From Crocinitomicaceae bacterium (lineage in GTDB: Bacteria > Bacteroidota > Bacteroidia > Flavobacteriales_D > Crocinitomicaceae): DNA of 43,844 nucleotides. A model generated the notes under the pieces. That model was given only the letters and a program-made list of their open reading frames with translations. It was not told the origin of the DNA and did not search any database. Every line of letters starts with the position of its first letter. Positions within the stretch are counted from its first letter, which is position 1. Shown here one piece after another: positions 26,821-35,239 of this stretch. The stretch spans positions 1 to 43,844 of the forward strand of contig JAQWKT010000017.1 of NCBI GenBank assembly GCA_029247685.1, read 5' to 3'. Position numbers and translations under genes: made by a program.

Positions 26821-27722
26821 ATAGAAGTTTATTTATAAAAAATACCGTTTTAGGAAGTTCTGCATTGGTGCTTTCTAGACCTGTTTTTTCAAAAAACAAT
26901 CTTTCAAGCTTAAAATCAAAAAAAATAACCATTCTTCATACCAACGATACCCATTCCAACATTGATGCCTTTCCGGATAACCATGCTAAATACCCAGGTT
27001 TGGGAGGGGTTTCCAAACGACACGCTTTAATTCAAAAAATAAGAAAGGAAGAAGAAAATGTGCTCCTTTTGGATGCGGGAGATGTTTTTCAAGGAACTCC
27101 ATATTTTAACACCTTCAAAGGAGTTTTGGAGATGAAATTAATGAGCAAACTTGGTTACGATGCATGCACCATGGGAAACCACGATTTTGATGCTGGTTTA
27201 GAGGGTTTTTACAAGGCCAAAAAATATGCAAATTTCCCTTTTTTGTGCAGCAATTATGACTTTTCTCAAACCATCTTAAATAACAGTACGCAAAAACATA
27301 CTATTATTAAACGAGGAGGCATTAAAATTGGAATTTTTGGAATTGGGGTGGAACTAGCCGGTTTGGTCCCAAAAGACAAATACGGAAATAGTAAATATTT
27401 AGATCCTATAGAATGTGCTAATAAAGAGGCGCTTATCTTAAAAGAAAAAAAATGCGATTTAATCATTTGTCTTTCTCACTTGGGATATGAACAAAAAGGA
27501 GAAAAAATCTCCGATTTAAAACTGGCCAAGTACACCGAAAACATTCATCTTATCATTGGTGGTCATACGCATACTTTCCTTAACAAACCAACCATTGAAA
27601 AAAACAGCCGAAACGAAGCTGTACTTATCAATCAGGTAGGTTGGGCAGGCGTTAATTTAGGCAGAATTGACATCGAAATTGAAAGTGGATATTTTAGTGG
27701 AAAGCCACTAGAAATTAGATAA
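26817..27722 (+). CDS. 5'-nucleotidase metallophosphatase domain protein
   Basis: The catalytic half of a split 5'-nucleotidase, 301 residues. Metal-binding motifs are ILHTNDTHSNID, LLLDAGDVFQG, MGNHDFDAGLEGF, CLSHLGYE and GGHTHTF, all of the calcineurin-like phosphoesterase fold. It should hydrolyse nucleotides to nucleosides and phosphate in the periplasm. The N terminus NRSLFIKNTVLGSSALVLS resembles a Tat-type signal but has a single Arg instead of the twin pair, so the export route is unclear. It overlaps the C-terminal-domain gene by four bases. The end of the nuclease operon follows. Confidence 0.9.
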   Translation: MNRSLFIKNTVLGSSALVLSRPVFSKNNLSSLKSKKITILHTNDTHSNIDAFPDNHAKYPGLGGVSKRHALIQKIRKEEENVLLLDAGDVFQGTPYFNTFKGVLEMKLMSKLGYDACTMGNHDFDAGLEGFYKAKKYANFPFLCSNYDFSQTILNNSTQKHTIIKRGGIKIGIFGIGVELAGLVPKDKYGNSKYLDPIECANKEALILKEKKCDLIICLSHLGYEQKGEKISDLKLAKYTENIHLIIGGHTHTFLNKPTIEKNSRNEAVLINQVGWAGVNLGRIDIEIESGYFSGKPLEIR

Positions 27723-27786
27723 CTCCATCTTGCACTTCCTTTTTGTTGTAAATCTTTTTTACTACTTTGTAGAAAAAAAGGTTATT

Positions 27787-28179
27787 ATGAGAAAAATTAT
27801 TTATCCATTATTTGTTTTCGTGTTTTTGTTGGGATTGGTTTCTTGCTCTGAAACTTCAGAAGCTTCCATGACAGTAAAAAATTCAAAAGAAAAAAAATCA
27901 GAATCAGATAAAATAATAGTAGATAAGGTAGCAAAGATTAAAACAATTACTTGGGATGAAGCTAAAAAATATAAAAAGTTAAAAGAAAAAGACTTTTTAG
28001 CACATGAATTATTTAACAAACCAGATAAAACCAAAATTGATACAACCCATTTCGAAACTATTCATACCTATTATTACAAAAAGAAACTCGATACCGGATA
28101 CGAGAAAAGAGATTGGTATTTTTCTTTTACACAAGGCACTTGTTTTAGTCATGGATGGGCAATGAATACATTTAAATAA
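27787..28179 (+). CDS. Small lipoprotein of unknown function
   Basis: A 130-residue lipoprotein (MRKIIYPLFVFVFLLGLVSC, lipobox Cys) with a Lys/Ser-rich linker and a short folded part, ITWDEAKKYKKLKEKDFLAH ... YFSFTQGTCFSHGWAM. No family recognised. A start at TTG 27730 would add 19 residues before a complete signal peptide and is rejected. A possible promoter (TTTTG at 27741-27745, TACTTTG at 27763-27769) lies just upstream. Its leader sequence shares 28 identical bases with the next gene. Confidence 0.7.
   Translation: MRKIIYPLFVFVFLLGLVSCSETSEASMTVKNSKEKKSESDKIIVDKVAKIKTITWDEAKKYKKLKEKDFLAHELFNKPDKTKIDTTHFETIHTYYYKKKLDTGYEKRDWYFSFTQGTCFSHGWAMNTFK
27807..27834 (+). repeat. 28-base leader duplication, copy 1
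   Basis: A 28-base segment encoding most of the lipoprotein signal peptide (FVFVFLLG) is identical to 28229-28256 in the next gene, although the mature proteins differ. The same reading frame is used in both. This suggests duplication or conversion of the leader. Confidence 0.8.
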
Positions 28180-28220
28180 ACTTCCTTAGCTATTGATTTA
28201 ACTTACTTAAAATTATTATC

Positions 28221-28977
28221 ATGAGATTATTATTTGTTTTCGTGTTTTTGTTGGGACTTTTTCTTGTGGAGAAAAAAATGATCAACCTAAATGTGAAGAA
28301 ATTAAAGGGATTGGTTTTGTTTGGTATGAAGATGGTGTATTTAGGCTACCTCGTGATTGTGGAGAACTCAAAGATGAAGGAGGTCGATATGTGCATCCTA
28401 AATTAAAAAATACAAGAATTACACAGGAATTCTTAAAATGTGCGATGAAAATGGATCTATTATTGAGTATGCAAATTATAAAAATGGTAAAAAAGAGGGG
28501 GGAAATTATGAATATGGCACCTATTTATCATCAGGGACGTGCGGTAAAAAGGACCCTATTCATTCGTGGAACTTTTTTGATTTTTTTGCAAAAATTAAAT
28601 TATCAAGGGTAGACACATACAAAAATGGAAAACGAATTAATAAAAGAACTACTTTTCCTTGTGAAGGAGACTCGGAACGTCTTTTTAAAACTGAAGTATC
28701 TAAAAATCAAATAAAAAAATGGCATGACAATGGACAATTAGCTTACCGTACAATCATAGTTCCAAATAGAAATATTAGATTAAATGAAAGTTTTTGGGAT
28801 GAAAATGGAAATAAAATTACAGGTACAGAGTTTAAAAAGATAGAAAAGTCTATTCTGAGTAAAAGAAGGTTTAATAGACAAATGGGAAAAAGTATTGTTC
28901 CATTTACGCTAAGTATACTATTAATTATTTTCTTCATAAGAAGACGCAAAAAGAAAAAGCTAAAAAAGACAAGCTAA
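28221..28977 (+). pseudogene. YwqK/MORN-like lipoprotein gene broken by two one-base frameshifts
   Basis: The product is spread over three frames. Frame 1 encodes the signal peptide MRLLFVFVFLLGLF. Adding one T to the T5 run at 28258-28262 restores the lipobox FSCGEKNDQPKCEEIKG. Adding one A to the A6 run at 28405-28410 restores KKYKNYTGILKMCDENG and the rest. The repaired protein would be about 252 residues: lipoprotein leader, Cys-containing N-terminal part, YwqK/MORN-type repeats (EYANYKNGKKEGG, KKWHDNGQLAYRT, WDENGNKITG) and a C-terminal hydrophobic helix plus basic tail (VPFTLSILLIIFFIRRRKKK). It is either a pseudogene or a length-variable gene; a sequence error cannot be ruled out. Members with such repeats are often surface or toxin-immunity-like proteins, but no function is claimed. 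Confidence 0.75.
28229..28256 (+). repeat. 28-base leader duplication, copy 2
   Basis: Identical to 27807-27834. The identity ends two bases before the T5 run that carries the first frameshift of this gene. Confidence 0.8.
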
Positions 28978-29017
28978 TTCCCTTATCTAACTATTTATTA
29001 TCTTGAAAAAAATTAGA

Positions 29018-29706
29018 ATGATGAGATTCCTCTTTATTTACACGCTTTTGTCGAGCGTTGTATTTGGACAAAAAACTGCCAAACAACCCAATTGTGAAGA
29101 ACTTAAAGGCTTGCAAATTGATGACCTATCTACTGATGCTTGGTTTGGTGGATGGCCACCAGCACCAAATCAACAATATAATGGGGTTTTAAAAGAATGT
29201 AAAAAAGGAAAAATAATTGAATATGTAACATGCAAAAATGGAAAGTTATCCCTAATAGATTGGAGTACTAATGGAGATTCAGATAGTTCTATTTATTATT
29301 ATTATTCAAAAAATGGAAATTTAAATCGAAAAGGAATTTATAAAAAGGCGCATTTGAATCAAAAATTTATGACCACAATGGTAAATTAAAGGTCCATTTA
29401 GAACTTAAGGAAAGTGATTCTGGTTTTCTTATAGGAATAAAAAAAGAATATAGTAATGGGATTTTGCAAATTGAATATCATAATCTAAATAAAAAAAGAG
29501 GGCTTAAAAGTGACGATCTTGGTTATGGTCTAATTACATATAAACGTAATGATGATGACCAAGTAATAGATATTTTTGTTACTTCGAATGTGGTCTGGGA
29601 TGAAACAATAGAGCAACACTTTTACGATAATGGTCAATTGAAACTCAAGCTAACTTTCAAGAATGGTATTCAAACAAGTGCTAAAAAGTATGATAAAAAA
29701 GGCTGA
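29018..29706 (+). pseudogene. Second YwqK/MORN-like exported protein gene, one frameshift
   Basis: The first frame encodes a signal peptide (FLFIYTLLSSVVFGQ), then KQPNCEELKGLQ, which parallels PKCEEIKG of the upstream gene, and stops at 29389. Adding one A to the A5 run at 29342-29346 continues the protein as KKGAFESKIYDHNGKLKVH ... EYSNGILQIEYHNL ... EQHFYDNGQLKLKLTFKNGI to 29706. The repaired length is about 229 residues. It is a tandem paralogue of the gene at 28221. The ATG at 29018 is preferred to the TTG at 29003. It ends four bases before the convergent gene at 29711. Confidence 0.75.
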
Positions 29707-29710
29707 TTAA

Positions 29711-31150
29711 CTATTTAATAATTTTAATCGCTTTGGCACTTCCTTTTTTATCTAAAAGGTAATAAACCCCTGACTTTAGGTGTCCTAAATTTAACACGCC
29801 AGACTGTTTAAGAGAAAACTCCTCCAAGACTTTGCCAAAGGCATCCGTTAATAATAAATTCATTGGTTGATCAAGTTTAATGTTTATTTGATCCGTAAAC
29901 GGATTTGGATAAACAACAAGACGATTGCTTTGCATTTCATGGAGATTAACCAAGGGAATAGTAACAGAAACGGTACTGCTAGGAAAAACATCGTTAGAAT
30001 CAATCTTTACCACAAAAATATTACTCCCTCCATTTACCGGATATTTATTATATCCAACCGCAATTAATCCACCATCGGAAGTTGGAACCAACTCTTCTAT
30101 TTTTTCTTCCATTGGATTATTAATAACCATTGCATGATTATCCCAAAACATCCCAAACGTAAATCTTGCCAAAGAAAGATCATAGCCATCCTGAAAAGAA
30201 GATGCGTCTTGGTATCGATATGCAATAAATAAAGAAGTTTGATTTCCATTTAGCCCAATCTGATCAAATACGGTATTGCCAGGACTCTGGTAAGTATCTT
30301 CATTTAATAAATTTCCATTTAAATCCATTCGGGCTTTGTAGTTATCCCCACTATTCAAACTATTGTCATAGCGACATCCGATAATATTTATCCCGGTTTG
30401 CATCTCCACCAGATCATTTATCTCATATGGGCCAAATGAGTCGCCAATCGTGTCCGACCACTGTACTACTCCAAAATCATTTATTTTGCAGACATACCCC
30501 ATGGAAAAACCAGAATCGGCAACATGCACAGCACCACCTACCACATACATAGAATCTTGAACACGTATTACCGAGGTAGCCTTATCCTCCCCTTGAGATC
30601 CGATGTTTTTTGTCCATAAAGTATCGCCAAATTTATTGGTTCTTACCATGTATATATTCATGGACAAAGATGCAGTATCGTAAATTTCTCCAACCATCAT
30701 CACGCCGGTATCTCTGGTTAAAACCGCATCATGTATTCGATCCCATCCTACATTTCCATAGGATTTTTGCCATTCCAAAACGCCATTCTGATCGACTTTC
30801 ATTAATAAAGCATCAAAAGATCCATTCCCAAAAGAATTGGTGGTTCCGGCAAGAAAAAATCCAAAGCCTGGTTTGTAGAGTACTCGCTTAATAATATCCG
30901 ATTCGGATCCGCCATAATTGGTACTTGAAATAAAATTACCAACCGAATCGATGTGCAATAAAAACCCTTGAGAATTATTTTGAAAACTACTAGAGCTACC
31001 CGTAACCATGTAAGAGGAATCTTCCAGCTGAACAATTCCAAATCCCTTATCATATCCATTGGAAGAATAAATGTTATGAAAAGTGACTTGCCCCAAGATT
31101 AAATTTGGCGCCAAAAAAAAACAAAGGAAGATAAAAACTAAAATGCGCAT
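29711..31150 (-). CDS. Secreted beta-propeller-like protein with T9SS sorting domain
   Basis: A 479-residue exported protein. Signal peptide to about residue 21 (APNLILGQ). Repeated units with the pattern 'GG..D......D.G......T.S...G..D....K.D..G...W...YG' follow, for example GFFLAGTTNSFGNGSFDALL and GVMMVGEIYDTASLSMNIYM; about six are visible and predict a beta-propeller. The C-terminal T9SS type A domain starts near residue 412 (RLVVYPNPFTDQINI). It is the last gene of a minus-strand operon and overlaps the upstream DUF5723-like gene by 13 bases. No catalytic motif is seen. Confidence 0.85.
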   Translation of the reverse strand: MRILVFIFLCFFLAPNLILGQVTFHNIYSSNGYDKGFGIVQLEDSSYMVTGSSSSFQNNSQGFLLHIDSVGNFISSTNYGGSESDIIKRVLYKPGFGFFLAGTTNSFGNGSFDALLMKVDQNGVLEWQKSYGNVGWDRIHDAVLTRDTGVMMVGEIYDTASLSMNIYMVRTNKFGDTLWTKNIGSQGEDKATSVIRVQDSMYVVGGAVHVADSGFSMGYVCKINDFGVVQWSDTIGDSFGPYEINDLVEMQTGINIIGCRYDNSLNSGDNYKARMDLNGNLLNEDTYQSPGNTVFDQIGLNGNQTSLFIAYRYQDASSFQDGYDLSLARFTFGMFWDNHAMVINNPMEEKIEELVPTSDGGLIAVGYNKYPVNGGSNIFVVKIDSNDVFPSSTVSVTIPLVNLHEMQSNRLVVYPNPFTDQINIKLDQPMNLLLTDAFGKVLEEFSLKQSGVLNLGHLKSGVYYLLDKKGSAKAIKIIK

Positions 31151-32364
31151 CGAAATCTAAATATTATGGATTCGCCCCTAGCACTATTTATAAAAATACC
31201 CGAGATATTTTCGGTAGACATGCCAATAGAAATATTTTTATGATGGAAAGAAGTGTATAAACCACCTGAAAAAGCAGAGAAACCTCCATAGCTTAATGAA
31301 CCACCAAGGTTGATTTTTTTTCCTAGTTTAAAATTTAATCCCGCAAAAACTAATGGAGTATATGCCGATGAAAAAAACATCCTTAGTCCATAAAACTCTT
31401 GAATAGAGCGATCTGAAGATTCATTAACAAGTTTAGACATCTGAATATACCCAGGTAAAAAAACCGTTCGTTTTACCGGATTTTGTTGAACATCCAAACT
31501 ATCTAAAACAGAAAATCCGCTATTAAGAATGTTTTGTCCATCCAATGCACTATTTACATCAATGCCCGTATATGGAACCTCTTTATTCATGTCGTATCTG
31601 GATACCTCATTGATCAAATGGGCAAAGCCAAAATTACTTAACTTAAATTGAAAGAGGATGGTATCTTCTTTTGGGGTTAAAACCGGAATTCTAAAATCTG
31701 CATCGATACTTGCCCCTATCCCACTAAAAAAAGATGGAGAATTCATTAAATATCCAGAACCTGTTAAATTTAAGTTTAAGGAATCAAAAGCATTGCTCTG
31801 AAACAAAGAGGCATCTGAAATATTTATGGACGCATAATTCGTTAAATTGACCAAATTTAAGGAGACACTCGAGTTGCTTTGTTTATGGATTAAACCAAAT
31901 CCAATTTTTTCAAATAAAAATGCAGAAGCCCTAAGACCAGACAAATCAATTTCTTGGCCACCAAAATTGGAATTACCATAAAAACATAAATCATATAATC
32001 CTTTGGGATAAAGCACATCTAAATAACTATATGCGCCTGCTTTTATTAAAAAGCCAAATTTGGGATTTTTAAAAAAGTTTGCTTGACGGTTTCGGTATTC
32101 GATCTCCGAATTTAAATACATGCCAAAGCGATTAATTGAACGATGATTTATTGCAGATGCATCCATTAAATCTTGTCCAATATCGCCTCCATAAAGCAAT
32201 TTTTTAGCAAGATCTATTCGGATGGAACTGCTTGAATAATCGGCAATACCATCAATAATTAATTCATGATTATGAGAAACCGTATCATGCATAATAGGCA
32301 TGAAGTGCTGACCAACAAAAGAAAAAGGAATTAGTATAAAAATGAATCTAAATCTTCGCATCAA
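31138..32364 (-). CDS. DUF5723-like outer-membrane beta-barrel protein
   Basis: A 408-residue protein with a signal peptide (IFILIPFSFVGQ) and alternating hydrophobic/glycine-aromatic segments throughout, such as GFLIKAGAYSYLDVLYPKGL and KINLGGSLSYGGFSAFSGGL. It ends ESIIFRFRCAF, a typical outer-membrane C-terminal strand. It resembles the Bacteroidota DUF5723 family, from memory. It overlaps the upstream lipoprotein gene by four bases and the downstream T9SS-secreted protein gene by 13, so all three should be made together. A porin, anchor or assembly function is possible but not shown. Confidence 0.65.
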   Translation of the reverse strand: MMRRFRFIFILIPFSFVGQHFMPIMHDTVSHNHELIIDGIADYSSSSIRIDLAKKLLYGGDIGQDLMDASAINHRSINRFGMYLNSEIEYRNRQANFFKNPKFGFLIKAGAYSYLDVLYPKGLYDLCFYGNSNFGGQEIDLSGLRASAFLFEKIGFGLIHKQSNSSVSLNLVNLTNYASINISDASLFQSNAFDSLNLNLTGSGYLMNSPSFFSGIGASIDADFRIPVLTPKEDTILFQFKLSNFGFAHLINEVSRYDMNKEVPYTGIDVNSALDGQNILNSGFSVLDSLDVQQNPVKRTVFLPGYIQMSKLVNESSDRSIQEFYGLRMFFSSAYTPLVFAGLNFKLGKKINLGGSLSYGGFSAFSGGLYTSFHHKNISIGMSTENISGIFINSARGESIIFRFRCAF

Positions 32365-33944
32365 TAAGAGTTAATTAAGTTGAAATTTCCTGTTAATTTA
32401 AAAGAAATAAATGCATCCACAGGTATTAAAACCGAAGAATTTAAATTAGTTTGGGGATCGATGGAATTAAAAACGGCATCAACTTCTACATATTTGACCT
32501 TATTTAGATCTTTAACCATTTCTTCAGAGACATAAAACTGCACAACGGATTCCTTTTTTTGGATTCCATCTGTTGGGTCAATGATTCCATATAAAGAGGA
32601 AATTATAGAGTCTGTGGAAACTACCGAGTAAAGAAGGTTTTTATTTTCATCTAATAAGGAAATAACGGGTCTACATGAAAAAGGAAACGCATTCATTGTT
32701 TTTAAATTCAAAACCGCATCTTTTAATTCGAATGGATTAATTTTTGGGTCCATTTTAAAAGAAAAAGTGTCTTTTAATTGCAAATTATTTAGGCCAATAT
32801 TTAAGGGCATTTGCACACTTAAATCCAAATTAATTTTACTGGTAGAAAATATTTCATCCCAACCACCATTGGTGTTTCCCCAAGGATTTAATTCATAGGA
32901 CATCGAAATATTTTGCTGATGCCCTAAGTTTTCCATAAAGGATTCAATATTGCTATTTGAAGAATTAAAAAACAAAGAAGAAGAGGAAGGAGTTATATTA
33001 TTCCAGCTTCCTGTTGCTGGCGCAAGATAAATAGGGTTGGAAATATAATTGCTTTGAAGGTTTAATAAAGAATTGGAGTAATTAATATTACTCACATTAT
33101 CAATTGTTGAAGAAAACCCCACTTTCATCGAATTATCAATTTTAAGTTCAATCGAAGTGGAAGGAAAATCAACTAAACCACCAACGATTTTATTTAAATA
33201 AGGAACCTCGTAAGAAATCGAATCAGAAAATACTTGATTGCCAAAATAACCTTGTGCATAGTCAATTAATAAATTATTAATGGATGCTTCCACTTTAAAC
33301 TCAAAGGAAGGATCTACAGAAACTGAACTTCCATTAGCATCTGTCATTACCACCAATTTTGATTGAAGTTTGTTATAAGAAATACCATCCTTTCCTTTTA
33401 AATCAATTTCATATCCACTCAAGTCAATGGATTCCGAAACCAAAGAAGGACTAGAAGAAGTTCCTGGAGGAAGGAGATATGAATTGGAATATTCAATCCC
33501 ATTTTTACTAACTCCAGGTAAATAAACGGAGTATGAAGTTGGGGTGGATAAAGGATTATAAACGTCGATATCAATTGTTCCATTAGATACCCTTATTTTT
33601 TTTAATTCAACGCCAGGAATTTCAATCGTGTGTTCTTCGATTTCATTAACAATATTAAATCCTGGAGGGATGGTTAAACTAAGTGCTGGAGATACCGTTT
33701 GATTTATCGTGGTATCTGGAATAGAAATTAAATCTTGCAAACCAACACTTATTATGGTTCTATTAAAATCTAAAGATAGATTAGATCCATTGGAAGAAAT
33801 AGTCGAATCATTGACCCATTGATTCATGGAAAGTTCGCCATGTGCTAAAGGAGCAGTCCATGAGGATTGCCAAGTGGTTGGTTTCTTTTTACAAGAAAAG
33901 ATTACTAAAAAAAATATAAAAAATATATACGTTGTTTTTTTCAA
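32361..33944 (-). CDS. Large hypothetical lipoprotein
   Basis: A 527-residue lipoprotein (TYIFFIFFLVIFSCKKK, lipobox Cys) with a beta-rich, Ser/Asn-rich mature part, for example LSLTIPPGFNIVNEIEEHTI and SYSVYLPGVSKNGIEYSNSY. No enzyme motif is visible. It is coupled by four-base overlaps to the thiolase gene upstream and the DUF5723-like outer-membrane protein downstream, a pairing I recall from other Bacteroidota genomes. The pair may form an outer-membrane complex. Function unknown. Confidence 0.7.
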   Translation of the reverse strand: MKKTTYIFFIFFLVIFSCKKKPTTWQSSWTAPLAHGELSMNQWVNDSTISSNGSNLSLDFNRTIISVGLQDLISIPDTTINQTVSPALSLTIPPGFNIVNEIEEHTIEIPGVELKKIRVSNGTIDIDVYNPLSTPTSYSVYLPGVSKNGIEYSNSYLLPPGTSSSPSLVSESIDLSGYEIDLKGKDGISYNKLQSKLVVMTDANGSSVSVDPSFEFKVEASINNLLIDYAQGYFGNQVFSDSISYEVPYLNKIVGGLVDFPSTSIELKIDNSMKVGFSSTIDNVSNINYSNSLLNLQSNYISNPIYLAPATGSWNNITPSSSSLFFNSSNSNIESFMENLGHQQNISMSYELNPWGNTNGGWDEIFSTSKINLDLSVQMPLNIGLNNLQLKDTFSFKMDPKINPFELKDAVLNLKTMNAFPFSCRPVISLLDENKNLLYSVVSTDSIISSLYGIIDPTDGIQKKESVVQFYVSEEMVKDLNKVKYVEVDAVFNSIDPQTNLNSSVLIPVDAFISFKLTGNFNLINSY

Positions 33945-35155
33945 AATAAAGTTCTTTCAATAATTGTAGCATACCCCTGCCCTACACCAATACACATTGC
34001 TACTAATGCATAACGTTTATTAGATGCCTGAAGTTGTCTTGCAGCAGTTAATAAAATTCTTGAACCACTCATTCCAAGTGGGTGACCTAAAGCAATTGCT
34101 CCTCCATTTGGATTAATTCTTGGGTCATTATTTTCCACATTCATCTCTTTAAGACAAGCCAATACTTGTGCAGAAAAAGCCTCATTCAATTCTAAAATAT
34201 CCATGTCATCCAAACTAAGATTAGCTCTTTTTAATGCTTTATTAGATGCCAATACCGGCCCTATCCCCATAATGGATGGAGGCACACCAGCTATTGCTGA
34301 ACTTACAATCCTAGCAATTGGTTTTAAATTTTGAGTTTTTACAGCATTTTCTGAGGCAATTAAAAGTGCAGCTGCACCATCATTCAATCCAGATGCATTT
34401 CCAGCGGTAACACTTCCATTTTTTTTAAACGCAGGTTTTAATTTTGCTAAAGAATCCATAGTCGTTTTTGGTCGGTTAAATTCGTCTTTTGCAAAAACAA
34501 TACTTTCTTTTTTTCTTTGAGGAATTTCAACAGCACATATTTCTGGATCAAAAAAACCAGATTCTTGGGCTTTTAATACTTTTTGTTGCGACCATAAAGC
34601 AAATTCATCTTGTTCTTCTCTGGATAAATTATACTTTTCAACCAAGTTTTCTGCGGTTACTCCCATCCCTTCAGTTCCGTATATTTCGTCTAATTTTGGA
34701 TTGATAAAACGCCATCCAAACGAAGAATCATGCAATTTGGAATCTCTTCCAAATGCTTTAGAGGCCTTTGACATAACCCATGGCCCCCTTGTCATGTGTT
34801 CGACCCCACCAGAAATAAACAATTCTCCTGAATCATCTTTAATGGCTCTTGCTGCATTTATAACTGCTGCCATTCCAGAAGCACATAATCTATTTACCGT
34901 TTCTCCACCAACACTAATTGGCAGACCCGCTAATAAACCAGCCATTCTTGCAACATTTCTATTATCCTCTCCAGCTTGATTAGCACACCCAAAAATAACG
35001 TCTTCAACTAACTCCAAATCCAAATTTGGATGTCTTGCCATTAATGAAGCGATAGAATGAGCTGCTAAATCATCTGTTCTAATACTAGACAATGTTCCAC
35101 AAAAATTTCCAATTGGAGTTCTGATTCCATCAACTATATATACCTCTTTTGACAT
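33941..35155 (-). CDS. pcaF: Acetyl-CoA acyltransferase (thiolase), 3-oxoadipyl-CoA thiolase-like
   Basis: A 404-residue degradative thiolase that cleaves 3-oxoacyl-CoA with CoA. The nucleophile Cys91 lies in NRLCASGMAA. NEAFSAQVLA carries the active-site His-partner segment, and NPNGGAIALGHPLGMSGSR and CIGVGQGYA supply the catalytic His and second Cys. FGCANQAGEDNRNVARMAGL and IRTPIGNFCG, together with GWRFINP, match PcaF/PaaJ-type 3-oxoadipyl-CoA thiolases closely. No other aromatic-degradation gene is nearby, so it may serve general beta-oxidation. It is the first gene of a minus-strand operon with envelope proteins, an unusual grouping. A -7 box lies at 35172-35179. Confidence 0.88.
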   Translation of the reverse strand: MSKEVYIVDGIRTPIGNFCGTLSSIRTDDLAAHSIASLMARHPNLDLELVEDVIFGCANQAGEDNRNVARMAGLLAGLPISVGGETVNRLCASGMAAVINAARAIKDDSGELFISGGVEHMTRGPWVMSKASKAFGRDSKLHDSSFGWRFINPKLDEIYGTEGMGVTAENLVEKYNLSREEQDEFALWSQQKVLKAQESGFFDPEICAVEIPQRKKESIVFAKDEFNRPKTTMDSLAKLKPAFKKNGSVTAGNASGLNDGAAALLIASENAVKTQNLKPIARIVSSAIAGVPPSIMGIGPVLASNKALKRANLSLDDMDILELNEAFSAQVLACLKEMNVENNDPRINPNGGAIALGHPLGMSGSRILLTAARQLQASNKRYALVAMCIGVGQGYATIIERTLF

Positions 35156-35171
35156 AATTAAATCTTTTTAC

Positions 35172-35179
35172 CAAAGATA
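35172..35179 (-). promoter_or_regulatory. Candidate -7 box of the thiolase operon
   Basis: Read on the minus strand this is TATCTTTG, an exact TAnnTTTG match ending 16 bases before the thiolase start codon. No convincing -33 element was found at 19-23 bases upstream. Confidence 0.45.
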
Positions 35180-35239
35180 CCATTTTAATGACATCTTAAA
35201 AAGGATAATTATAGCAAAAGAAATGCCCGTAGAAAGACA

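Noticed and set aside
28391-28612. 73-codon frame as a separate small gene
   Set aside because: It is the middle frame of the broken YwqK-like gene, and its first part matches that protein's missing segment.
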